From Phymatolithon calcareum (taxonomy: Eukaryota > Rhodophyta > Florideophyceae > Hapalidiales): 64,000 nucleotides of DNA. A program made the position numbers and the translations under genes. Position 1 is the stretch's first letter, and every line of letters begins with the position of its first letter. Location of the stretch: the NCBI GenBank assembly GCA_977006965.1, contig OZ345353.1, forward strand, positions 2,604,001 to 2,668,000, read 5' to 3'. This document shows, piece by piece, positions 31,492 to 41,316 of the stretch. A model generated the notes under the pieces. That model was not told the DNA's origin, made no database searches, and saw only the letters and a program-made list of their open reading frames with translations.

Positions 31492-33274
31492 ATGCCGGAG
31501 TATCGCCTTCCCCATGAGCGCGACCGTCAGCTTTCGAGCTCTTATTATGAGACACCGCGGACTCCAAATTCGCATCCTCCCCGACCGGGAAGCTTTTCAT
31601 CTCTCCCCACGCAGTCATCTCTGCGTGATGCTAACTTGCCACGACATGCAGTACCTGCCCCACAACTTTCGCCATCTCGTCATCCCGCACTGCATTCGCA
31701 GCAGAGGGAGGGAATAAGAGACACACCAGGTAGCGCAGGACTTCCAGACGATTGCCCCCTTCCTGAACCTCAACAGACACCCATTCCTCAGCGCAGTGCT
31801 AACGGCGTCCGTCATCAAATCCCCCCACGTGGAGCTCACGCGGAGCGGCCTCGTAAGACTTTGCGATCTGCATCTACCTCGCAACTGCAATCACCGGGTC
31901 CAACACATGAAATGAGGGCAGCCAATATCCAGATCTCAGAGCTTTTCAATTGTTTCAATACTATGGCAAGACAAATAGCACAATTACGTGAAGAAGGGCA
32001 TGATCAGCAAAAAGAGATCAAAGATGTTCTCTTGAAGATTCTCTCTGCCATTGAAAAGGGAAATGAAGTACGTGAAAGCATGACATCAGCTATATCTGGA
32101 GTCCAAGGTTTCGACCAAAATGTGGAGAGCATCAAAGTTAAGGAAGAGAAGGCAAATGTCGGCTTTGTAAGTTGCTACTCCAGGCCCTTTCATATTGAAA
32201 GTTTTTCCCTCTTGCTAACTAACGATCTTCACAATACCTTGGTTTTTCTATCTATTCTACAAAGTTGTTCGTCAAACTAAGGACAGCAATGGAGTTTCGT
32301 CCTTTGTCAGCGTGTCTCAGAATTTATGACGCTATCTGCAGCCCGACGTGCCCTGTTCTGGGCCATGCTGCAAAATTTGCTTTTGAGAGTGCTGTGTCTC
32401 AAGAGGAAGTTACGTCTTTCTTGCGATCTGCCATGCCTAAAACTTCTAGGAAAGACAAACCACCCATGGTTTCCAGTTTCATGTGTCGAGGACAAAGTCG
32501 TGCCCACTATTCAATTGCATCTCGTATTGTAAGTGAATTTCTTTGCCGTTTTGCAGCTGGGTGGCATATCTTTTACTAATAATTCATGGTCTTCAGGTTC
32601 GAGATTTTTTTCTGTACTGCCCATCTTCGTGCCCCTTGCGTCATGCATCCCGTGCGACGCAAGAGGTGAAAAAATCGTTTGCTGCTGAAATGATTCGGAG
32701 TGGGAACTACTTGCAGGATACTGAATACAGACACGCGTGGGTGCGTTCTTGTTATGGCGCTCGTCGTGAAGCTCGTGCACAGGCTATTTCGATATCGGAC
32801 AAAATACGTGGTTTACATACAAGTGCAATCCTACCAGAGATTTGGGATGTCGAGGACGACACAGAAGTTCACGAAGAGGTTGGAACCATCACTATGTCGA
32901 TCGGTTCGTTTGCGTTTGTTAGAACGAAGGTAAGTTTTTCCTCTGCTTCGGTCTCAACACAATTCCTCGTTATGATTAAGCTTTCTAACATAACCTTTCT
33001 GTACTATGCAAACTAGATTACCAGTGCGATTCAACAGTTTTCCGGTGAGGCCACAAGTCAAATGAACTTGGGCCATGCACCATTGTGGGCCAAAGAGGCG
33101 CTTCGAATTGACAACCTCCTAAGTACTGTACCTAGTGCCTCTGAAGAAGATATAACACCCTGTCATGACTCTCTGCTCCATACCATAGGAAATGTGAGAA
33201 TCCCCGCACTACTCACCTCTACAGAACGGGAGAAACTATTGAGTTTCATCTCTTACCACGAGCGCAGCTTTTAG
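31492..33274 (+). CDS. Second gene of the transposon, four-exon coiled-coil protein
   Basis: Exons 31492-32166, 32265-32528, 32597-32929 and 33017-33274 join in frame at phase 0 every time, over introns with clean gtaagt donors and ag acceptors (98, 68 and 87 nt), giving 509 aa. The N-terminal 150 residues are Pro/Ser/Arg-rich and disordered. A coiled coil follows (ISELFNCFNTMARQIAQLRE onward). The rest is a mixed helical part with several Cys (CLRIYDAICSPTCPVLGHAA) and RDFFLYCPSSCPLRH. I do not recognise the family. Its position and orientation 434 bp after the transposase, in an otherwise gene-free block, suggest an accessory protein of the element, as CACTA elements often carry two genes. 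A run of ten C (31473-31482) precedes the ATG. Confidence 0.65.
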
Positions 33275-33910
33275 TAAAAAATCTATCCACTGATTTGGAT
33301 CACTGAGCAAATGAATAGAGCGAAGCGCAAAACATGAAATATTTTCTAATTATTACAGCGCCAAAATGGAACCGAGGCCAAAACATTTCAAATTTGAGCA
33401 ACAACGTTTTGAGTCCAGTGCGTGATTCATGTGAGACAAAAATCCCGTGACCGTGTGACATTGCTCCGATCTGATTGGATGACCATGCTCTGCCCTTGGG
33501 CAGTGTCTCGGCACGTAAACGCATAGCGACCAGCTTGTCCAGGGCAGTACAGGGCATTATGCCCTAACATTCCCAAGTCACATGAATGTATGACTTGGTC
33601 ATCGAGCACCATTTCCTGATGATAGATGATCTATGTCATGTCATGTACTGGCAGACGCATGGTAGAAAAAGGATAAATTTCTTTAATTATTTAAAACATT
33701 TGAGAAATTCACCTAAAAAATGGCGCCAAAACGCGACCGAATTTTCGGTCGGCGGACGAATTTAATTCCGCTTTCTCCTTCGCCCTTCCTCCCAACGCTG
33801 CATGCGTCGACAACGACCACCCTCGACGACAACCACCCGAGCAGGGTTGACCGACCACTCGCGCCCAACTTCCGCCAACGATCGTGTGTGTGTGTTTGCA
33901 TCCGTCGGAC
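33275..33910. other. Intergenic region, likely transposon right end and SR-gene promoter
   Basis: Between 33488 and 33595 there are several short perfect palindromes: CTGCCCTTGGGCAG, AGGGCATTATGCCCT, and CAAGTCA with TGACTTG. They may be subterminal repeats of the transposon. The segment from about 33720 is the leader of the SR gene. Confidence 0.45.
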
Positions 33911-34987
33911 ATGGGTTCGCGTCGTCGCGACCGAGGCGGCGCCCGCTCTCTGCACGTGCGCGGCTACGAGGTGAATAACACCGGCGACCGTGAGCTTCGC
34001 TCCGTGTTTGAAAAGTTCGGCAACGTCGTCGACGTCTACCTGCCAAAGGACTTCTTCACCAAGCAATTACGCGGCTTCGCGTACGTCCAGTTCTCCGACG
34101 AAGCCGACGCCGATGAAGCACGGAAGAAACTCGACCATACCGAAATATTCAACGACGGTCGAGAAGTCCACATAATGTGGGCTGCAGGCGAACGTAAAAC
34201 CCCCGTCGACATGCGTCGTCTCGACATCGAACGCGACAACCCCCACGCCCGTCGCGAACGCGAACGCGGCGCTGGACCCCCATGGCCACGCGGTCGTTCC
34301 CCTCGTCGCTTTGCCGGTCGCGGCGGCCCTGAAGATTGGGAACGCGACCGTTATCCACGAAAGAGATTCCGCTCCCCCAGTCCGGCCAGTCGCTACCGTC
34401 GCGACAGAAGCCCCATGCGACGCAGGCGGTATTCCCGCTCGCCGCGCCGTGCACCGAGATCGAGGTCGCCTGCCCGTCGCTCCCGCTCCCCGCGAAACCG
34501 CTCCGGTTCCCGTTCCCCAGGTCCCCGTCGCATGCGTCGGTCGCGCTCGCCACCGCGACGCCGCTCACGCTCCCCGGGACGGGGGCCGCGTCGCTTGTCC
34601 CGGTCGCCTGGGCGTGGACCGCGGAAGTTGTCCCGGTCGCCGCTGCCGCGCCGTTCGCGCTCGCCGCATAGGGGTTATGGACGTGGGTCGCCTAGACGAC
34701 CTAGTAGCAGGTCGCCGCCTCCGCCTAGAAGGGCTAGTAGCAGGACTCCGCCACTTCTTCGGCGGGGGAGTCGGTCGCCGCCGCCTTTTAAACGTCGGGC
34801 GCATTCACGGTCCCCGTTGCGGAATAAGGAAGTGCCTGTTGTTAACGGTAATGGGTCGGCGGTGTCTCGGCTTACTAATAATGCTGGGGGTAATGGACCG
34901 ATGCCTGGAGGTCATGTGCCGCCAAAGTTGCGCAGTGCGCCGTTGTCGCCGATTGAAACCATCAATGCTTCTAACTCCACTCACTGA
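33911..34987 (+). CDS. SR-type splicing factor with one RRM and a long RS domain
   Basis: The product is 358 aa, starting at ATG 33911 (GACATGG). One RNA-recognition motif spans about residues 14-95, with RNP2 SLHVRGY and RNP1 RGFAYVQF; the layout (VNNTGDRELRSVFEKFGNVV, then EIFNDGREVHIMWAAGERKT) is close to SRSF10/SCL-type proteins. From about 110 to 300 it is an RS/SP-rich domain with many RSRSP repeats. The tail is Asn/Gly/Pro-rich. Such proteins bind exonic enhancers and recruit U1 and U2 factors after SR-kinase phosphorylation. A gene of this type in a genome with few introns is expected but likely serves a small set of transcripts. No intron is seen in it. Confidence 0.9.
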   Translation: MGSRRRDRGGARSLHVRGYEVNNTGDRELRSVFEKFGNVVDVYLPKDFFTKQLRGFAYVQFSDEADADEARKKLDHTEIFNDGREVHIMWAAGERKTPVDMRRLDIERDNPHARRERERGAGPPWPRGRSPRRFAGRGGPEDWERDRYPRKRFRSPSPASRYRRDRSPMRRRRYSRSPRRAPRSRSPARRSRSPRNRSGSRSPGPRRMRRSRSPPRRRSRSPGRGPRRLSRSPGRGPRKLSRSPLPRRSRSPHRGYGRGSPRRPSSRSPPPPRRASSRTPPLLRRGSRSPPPFKRRAHSRSPLRNKEVPVVNGNGSAVSRLTNNAGGNGPMPGGHVPPKLRSAPLSPIETINASNSTH

Positions 34988-36807
34988 ATTGATGCATATG
35001 TTTGCGTGTGGAGACAAGTGGTCGGTCGGTGTGTGAGGTTTCATGTCGGCCGGCTTTCATCTTGCCTTTGGGGCATGATGTCTCGTGGAGACGGTGCTCT
35101 TGCCGTGGTTCGCTGCGCACGGATGTAGGCTTTTTTTTCTTGTTTCTGTCTCCGTTTGCGTAGATTGTGTGGACCTAGTGTTGGTGTTCTCCTTGCCGTT
35201 CTCTTTATCATTGTAGTAGTTTCGTATGTTTACGTGTGTTTAACATGTATCGCTGCCGTTCCGTTTCTCGTCGTGATGTTCGTCGGATTGAGTGTCTAAG
35301 TCAAGCTGATTTTCATGATGATGGAAATCTCTGCCGTAATTGCATTCCTCTTTTGTGGCGTGTATCTGTTGGCGACAAGATTTGTCAAGCAAGATGATCT
35401 GATGATGTTTGTGCACACAAGGTTAAAAGAAAAGGAGTCAAGAAAACGTTTATCCTGAGCAACGAGACGCATGTTAGAAGAACGTGAATAGTGGAATCAG
35501 ACGCCCAAGACAGTCCAGACCCCAAGTGAAATGAAGTCTTAGAAGTGGGATACTAACACAAATATCGGCGCTGAGCAGGGTGCTCACAATCATTTCCAGG
35601 GGTGATGACTCGTCGATGAGATGTACAAGGCCGCGTCGACCAGTAGAGAAGCTTGGACCAAATCAAAGCGCGAGGATATTGCTGTCCGAAACAGTTGTCG
35701 GTGTGGCAGAAGCAGAATTATCCGGTCCAGAAGATTGATTCGTTGAAGTGTTCCATCCTTAGCTGCAGAGCTTGACAGCACAACGTTGTAGATGGTTACT
35801 GGTGCAAATCGGCATTTCCGACCAGACCTACGGCTGAAGAATTCGTGGTTCGGCAGCCCACCGCAGCAAAGATGCTTCGGTTGAGCACCAGATTTTGAGG
35901 AGTCCGGCAAAATTGGGGTTAAAGTACAATGGACTTGGTTCGTCTCAGCAAGGATATCACCTCTTTCAAGAACGGCGTGCGGAATAAGGAGTGTTATGTT
36001 GTCGACTAGACATTTTGCAGCGTCAAGCATGCAGGCCAGCAGACTACATGCCACAGTTGGCATGATTGCACGATGCAGAGAAAGATCTAGCTCTCATTCT
36101 GTTGCAACCCAGAAGATACGCATGAAGTTAATTGTCGGGCGCGCTATCGCGGAAAGTGGATGGGTAGCTCAAAAGCCTCTGTTTCTGAGAAGATATTTCT
36201 AGAAGGAGACGCGTCGCAACGCATTGATAATCTCTTTCTATCGCAAATCATGCCTTGAAGGCCTGCTTGACCTATTTCCTGCGTGTTCAGTCGAGCAAGG
36301 ACCTGTTGTGCTTCCCGGTATCGCGTGCGTGGCGGAGCGTATTCTTTTTACTGCAGGGCATAGAGGTCGCCTACCAAGACTGCGACTTGCGATTGGTTGA
36401 ATTGTGGGTGGCGAAGAGCCGTCTGTTTTCCAAAACTTGTCAAGGATGCAGGCCTTCTATCTGTGCACTGTTTTGTGGTCACCGTTTTTTCGCGGGAGAC
36501 CTCGAGTTTTGGGGTGCGGCACGACCTGACATAGAAAATCTGTTCAGGTGCTGCTAGAAGGGTTCATTCGTGCCCGTAAGTCATTTTTCGTTCTCATCTC
36601 ATGCAAGCAGTTTTGTTCCCTACTTCTGGGCACAGTGCTGGATATGAGAACAATATGCTCTTTTTGTTCAGAACAACGCACACACATTGGTGCCATTGTT
36701 CACATCTTCCTGTCGAAGCGTGCGTCACGCATGACAGCGAGTGTTTTTATACCTATTCTGGCAAAGTAGTGCACACACTCCGAGAGCGGTGTCGTGCAGC
36801 AGTTGCC
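34988..36807. other. Intergenic region, about 1.8 kb
   Basis: 3' end of the SR gene followed by sequence with no recognisable gene. A 157-codon open frame at 35590-36063 (minus) lacks protein-like composition. A/T content is higher than in genes. Confidence 0.5.
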
Positions 36808-36888
36808 AGCTGAGGTTCCGGGTTCGATTCCCGGCGGGCGTACTCACAAATAGCGCCTGTAGTCAAACGGTATGATATCAGCCTTCCA
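36808..36888 (+). tRNA. trnG-UCC: Permuted tRNA-Gly(UCC): 3' half encoded upstream of 5' half
   Basis: The 3' half lies first, at 36808-36842: anticodon-stem strand GCTGA, variable GGTT, a perfect T arm CCGGG-TTCGATT-CCCGG, acceptor strand CGGGCGT and A73. After ten intervening bases (36843-36852) comes the 5' half at 36853-36888: acceptor GCGCCTG, TA, D stem GTCA/TGAT, anticodon stem TCAGC and loop CTTCCA. When joined at 37/38 the halves make a full cloverleaf of ordinary length. The acceptor pairs seven of seven (two G-U), the anticodon stem five of five, the D stem four of four (one G-U). The anticodon is TCC. A T5 run at 36894-36898 may be the pol III terminator, though it lies very close. 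No normal-order copy is present. Permuted tRNA genes are known from Cyanidioschyzon, prasinophytes and a few other algae, where the pre-tRNA is circularised. Confidence 0.88.
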
Positions 36889-36889
36889 A

Positions 36890-38205
36890 GCTATTTTTGC
36901 TTGCTGAGCGGCAGCCTCACGAGTGAAAACTTCCGATTCGTGAACAACAGTCTCCGAGGTCGGACAATATCATTGCAATTTTCTGTAACCAAAAGCGATT
37001 ACTCATGCTCGCTGGACCTGCTATCTGCATTGGAAGGCCCTCCGCGATTGACTGATATTCATCTTATTACAGCTTAAGGAACTCTATGGAAACATACTTG
37101 CAGTGTAACTCGACGGCGAAGCATGCCTCCAGTTTTGAACTCGCTCTAATAATGAGACTTACAAACTAATTTTGTAGTTTTTTCGGACGTTAGAGCTTCT
37201 GAACAGGAAGTCGCGTCACGAGCAGAGTGCTTTGTGTGACAAGCCTTGGATAGTTTTGCCTGGGCGTTGTGGCAGTACGCACTTTTATTTTCATAAAAGT
37301 GCATGTTGCTACAACGCCCGTGTATAGCTCTAAAAAATAGAACTGCACGGTGTCACAGCAATAGCAAGAGGGGGTCGCGGTAGTCGAGGATGTGAGCAAC
37401 TTTGCAGTCTCCATGAACAACTCTGCCGTAGAACACAAGATAATGATCGAATGGATCATAATATCCAATATTGAAATGCATCAAATGCCGCCCCCGGGCG
37501 TTTTCATTTCATGAATCCGAGTAATAGGCTTAGATTAACGGCAATGGACGTCTTACTCACGCACTTGGAGAATAAAGGATGTCATTGAACAAGTAGACTC
37601 AACGCATTCCCCTGGAACATTTGCACATGTAAGGAGGAAAGAATGATAATACTCAGCTCAATTTTTCACATTTTTCCAGCTGGCAATAATGTAAAAAGTC
37701 TGGTTTGCGGATGCTGGAAAGAGACAGGGTCAGAAAAAGGGCATATACCCCAAAAAATGAATGAAAGGAAACTCGAGGAGCTGCAGTGGATAAGCAGGGA
37801 CATAGCGGCAATGCTGCGCCACGCCCAATTGAAGTAAGTTCATGGCTGCAACCATGAAATCGCGAAAGAACTATAGCACTGTTTACGAAAAGACAAAGCG
37901 CTTGAGTCCCGAAGGAAACGAAGGATTCCTGACGAGCTTCCGTAGTCAAGGCTCCGTCAACTACCGTCTGGGGCCGAGACCCACCTGTTAATTAGCTCCT
38001 GCTCCGGGAAAGCGTTAAAATAGGAACGGGTAATCTCTGTGAAATGAGAAAAGTGAATGGATTCCACGATTTACCTTCCTTCCTCCCTTCCACTATACTG
38101 CGAAAGCTACTGCGTGCCACAACGACACGGCCCAAGAAGAAAAAAGCAATTTTACCTGCACTGAGCAAAAACGAAGGACACCTCCAACCATGCAAACGCA
38201 TACTT
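36890..38205. other. Intergenic region with a long hairpin
   Basis: No protein-coding gene is recognised. It contains the 27-bp-stem hairpin at 37262-37319. Confidence 0.5.
37262..37319. ncRNA. Long hairpin, possible small-RNA precursor or foldback remnant
   Basis: GGGCGTTGT (37262-37270) pairs with ACAACGCCC (37311-37319). GCACTTTTAT (37279-37288) pairs with ATAAAAGTGC (37293-37302). The middle eight bases pair mostly through G-U and Watson-Crick pairs, leaving a four-base loop. The result is a nearly continuous 27-bp stem of pre-miRNA size. Transcription is not shown. Confidence 0.4.
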
Positions 38206-39639
38206 TTATTTCTTGCTTCCAACAAACTCAACAACTCGTTCTCGGAAAGAGGGGTCACCGTCCATTCTTCGCAAAACTGCCAACTGCACGTCGAATGCAT
38301 CACTCGTCGAAACATCGCTTGCTGCCAACAGACACGCAGCACCTTCTGCCGGCGACCCCGAAAACTCCACCTCTTTTTCGCAATTACCTGCACGCTCCTT
38401 GCGTCCTCCATCCGGAAGTTGAAACAGCTTCTGCCAACCTTCATCAATGTACGATTTCAGATGATAAACCCAAGTTCCTGAAAACGCCAATCCATATTTA
38501 GTCCCAATAGCCCGCCCATCTCCTGTCGATAGCAGCGACAGAAACGACGTCTGCGGCATATACATCTTAGCCGGTGCGCCTGATTCCGTAATCGCCCCCA
38601 ACAGGTTGAAAGTCAGTATGGGACCCTGACGGACAGCGTACACTCCAGCTTTTGGCGGAAATTGATGTCCGAAACGACCTCCGAATGACGCACAATCACC
38701 TGCAGCATACACATTTGGAAATCGTGTTGTGGCCAATGTAGGTTCCACAAGAATGAAACCGTCCGCATCAAGCTCGAGACCAGACCGGTCCTGAAGCCAT
38801 GGATGAGCCGCTGCACCTGTTGCAGCCACCAACAGATCGAATGTGCGCACAGTGCCGTCATTGAGGCGCAATAATCCAGCAGCTTCGTCAACTTCTGCGG
38901 CACGTCCATAAAGTTCGACAATTCCACGTGCACGCAATTGACCGCGCACCGTCTTCCCGAGCGCAGACCCGAACTCCGACGTCAGTCCACCGGTGTTCAC
39001 CAGTACCACCTGAACAGCGCATACAGAGCGTAATGAACGACTCAGCCGTGCCTCCAATGAGAAAGCAAGTTCGACGCCGGCCGCGCCACCGCCGACGACA
39101 ATCACAGTGCGAGTTACTTGCGTCGCTGCACGAAGATCACGTAATGCATGTTCAAACTGCTCCACAGCATACAACAAACGACCGATAGGTCTTGTAGCAA
39201 TCACCATTGGTACACGCGGTTCAACACTGCTCGAAGTGTTGGTGCATTCATCGGATGATTTGCGAAAAGTTCCGGGAATTCGACGTGTCGTGCTACCGAC
39301 GTCCAAAGAGAGGATGTCGTATTGCACTGTGAGCAGAGTATCCGAGGCGTCGCGTAAGGCAAATGTCTGCACAGTGACGGAGTTTGAGGTAGGATCGATA
39401 CGCACGGCACGCCCGCGAATAAAGCTCCAGCAATTCCAACGGCAGAGTTGTGGGAGATTCACGAGTGCATCGTCGGGATTACGCAGGCCTGCCACAACGG
39501 ACGGCAACATGCCGCTGTAGACGGCATCATCATGATCGGACACAAGGATGAGATTTATGTTGGGAAGACGAGGGAATTCTTTGATTACTTGAATGTGTGC
39601 ATGACCACCTCCGACGAGCAGAAGCGTTTTTGGCGACAT
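38206..39639 (-). CDS. FAD-dependent NDH-2-like oxidoreductase of the SelD-associated type
   Basis: The product is 477 aa. The N-terminus carries the FAD-binding motif LLLVGGGHAHIQVIKEF, then VYSGMLPSVVAG, the signature of the pyridine-nucleotide-disulfide oxidoreductase module that in cyanobacteria and some algae is fused to selenide,water dikinase (SelD). The second nucleotide-binding motif is VIVVGGGAAGVELAFSLE at about 185. The late FAD motif is VYAAGDCASFGG, followed by FPPKAGVYAVRQGPILTFNL. No redox Cys pair typical of disulfide reductases is seen, so electrons probably go to a quinone or another small acceptor. There is no SelD domain here: the protein ends after a short helical tail. 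No clear transit peptide. The family is firm; the substrate is unknown. Confidence 0.85.
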   Translation of the reverse strand: MSPKTLLLVGGGHAHIQVIKEFPRLPNINLILVSDHDDAVYSGMLPSVVAGLRNPDDALVNLPQLCRWNCWSFIRGRAVRIDPTSNSVTVQTFALRDASDTLLTVQYDILSLDVGSTTRRIPGTFRKSSDECTNTSSSVEPRVPMVIATRPIGRLLYAVEQFEHALRDLRAATQVTRTVIVVGGGAAGVELAFSLEARLSRSLRSVCAVQVVLVNTGGLTSEFGSALGKTVRGQLRARGIVELYGRAAEVDEAAGLLRLNDGTVRTFDLLVAATGAAAHPWLQDRSGLELDADGFILVEPTLATTRFPNVYAAGDCASFGGRFGHQFPPKAGVYAVRQGPILTFNLLGAITESGAPAKMYMPQTSFLSLLSTGDGRAIGTKYGLAFSGTWVYHLKSYIDEGWQKLFQLPDGGRKERAGNCEKEVEFSGSPAEGAACLLAASDVSTSDAFDVQLAVLRRMDGDPSFRERVVEFVGSKK

Positions 39640-41316
39640 TTCCTTGTTCTAATTGTTCCTGCGGTTGTCGGACTAATTGATGTCCTGATGTGCGCAATAT
39701 GTAACCGGGTCTATTCCCAGTTTTTCTCCACTTCTAGCCGCCATTGTCGCAGGCGATGGAATGAAGGCATAAAGTCCGCTTCCACTGCGTCCAGTAGTAT
39801 TGTAATCGATAGATGCACGCTTGTGTACCCAAGGAATAGAATCCGTTGGTCATGGCTAACAGATTCTCATTGCATGAATCTACGCGGGAGAAACGCTCAA
39901 TGAAAAATCATGCACATGCCATGCACACCCTCCATTCAATGTAGTTCAATTTAATGAATAAATAGGAATTTGTCATAGCCTTAAAGTAGCTACAGCGCAT
40001 GTTTTAGAGAATAGAGAAAACCAAATATGGTCATTTTTTAGTGGGTTTTCACTATTCTTCATCATCATTAAGCTTCTCGACCGTTGCACCTCAGCGATTA
40101 CTGAGATCGTTCTGCACAATAAATGAAGGTCAAGTTACAACGATTTGCGTTGCGGATACGTAATCCATTCGAAGTTTGTGGAGCTCGGCATTCTGCAGAT
40201 TAATGGAAAAAGTGTTCATGGTACGCAAATTGTTCAGCTGTCATTCACGATCTCAAGAAACTTTGATTGGGAATAACACTTTGAAATGTACCAGAGCGAA
40301 GCACGGTGTGCCCCAATCATTCAACATTTTACATAGTAGGACGTGGAATCTGTCTGTTGTGTATTAGAAAATTTGTCTGCCAGTTTTCAACTAAACTGGG
40401 CGGAGACTGCCGAGGTGCACAGTGATAGCCATTGCAACTCAGGATGATGGTGTTTCTCATTCTTCTACGCTTGGTGAGCAATGATTTCCAAGCGTAGACC
40501 AGTGAGAAACAGAGGCAGACCTCGCACGTCTTCATACCCTTATGTTACTCAAGTGATGACATTCGTTTTTAAACGTGCAAGTATGGGTGAGCTTCCGCGG
40601 GTAACTGGACTAACTTCGAGGTTCATCTCGCATCTGGGACCCGGTTCAGACCGCGGATGGAGCAAGTATTAAATTGTGCACACTGAAGAAAACCTTGCTA
40701 AAAGCGGCTGGAATTCCCATGTTCGATCCAGAAGGAATCAGGACCACAGTAATTTGGTGTCAATGGAGGCGGGGAAAGCTGATTCTGTAGTGGCAGGGGA
40801 CCGCGATTGATGAACGGAGGCACAATGCCGTGGACTTCGACACTATTGATGTTCGCATGTCATGTGTGAAGCATATTATGTGGCTTGCAGATAGAAAAAA
40901 TTGGCAACGGTGGCACTGACTAGTGAAATACATAGATGTGTGAGCACAATAACCCTTTGCCATGTTCAGGGTAGAAAGATCTGTTCAATTAAAGAAAGGA
41001 GCAGCACAGGGCACGCCGTTGTTGAGGGTCGGTCGCTAATCGAGAATTCCATCGTACGAGAGAGCAGCTTGATCCTTCACCTCGGCGAGAATCGAACTTG
41101 TGGCCAATCATCATGTCTTGTAATTCCGTACAGTTTCGATGATTGGCTAATGGGTTTGGGGGGAAAGAAGGCTGAACGCAGCCTGAAAGTATGATCTCAA
41201 TTGTAGCCAATGGATTTGGCCATCTGACCTGAACAAATAATCTGCATAGCGCGAAAGGTGCCTCGGCTGGCTATTGCATTCTTCTGAAGCGCTTGCTTCG
41301 CCGTAAGTCCACCGCA
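39640..41316. other. Intergenic region, about 1.7 kb
   Basis: No recognisable gene. It contains hairpins at 40452-40510 and 41103-41147 (GCCAATCATC and its complement). A B-box-like stretch near 41088-41098 on the minus strand does not fold into a tRNA. Confidence 0.5.
40452..40510. repeat. Hairpin with 23-base arms
   Basis: TCTACGCTTGG (40464-40474) and CCAAGCGTAGA (40488-40498) pair perfectly. GTTTCTCA (40452-40459) and TGAGAAAC (40503-40510) extend the stem after a four-base mismatch. The loop is 13 bases. No coding context; it is a foldback element remnant or structured RNA. Confidence 0.8.

Noticed and set aside
33880-33910. Longer SR-protein frame starting nine codons upstream
   Set aside because: The upstream residues (MCVCLHPSD) are encoded by a GT-rich leader. 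The ATG at 33911 gives the family-like Arg-rich start.
35590-36063. 157-codon open frame, minus strand
   Set aside because: No family pattern, mixed hydrophobic and Cys/His-rich composition, and a location in otherwise non-coding DNA. It is probably chance.
41060-41150. B-box-like stretch (minus strand) suggesting another tRNA
   Set aside because: The T stem does not pair, with or without a T-loop insert. There is no matching D arm or acceptor within 150 bp. The nearby GCCAATCATC hairpin is separate.
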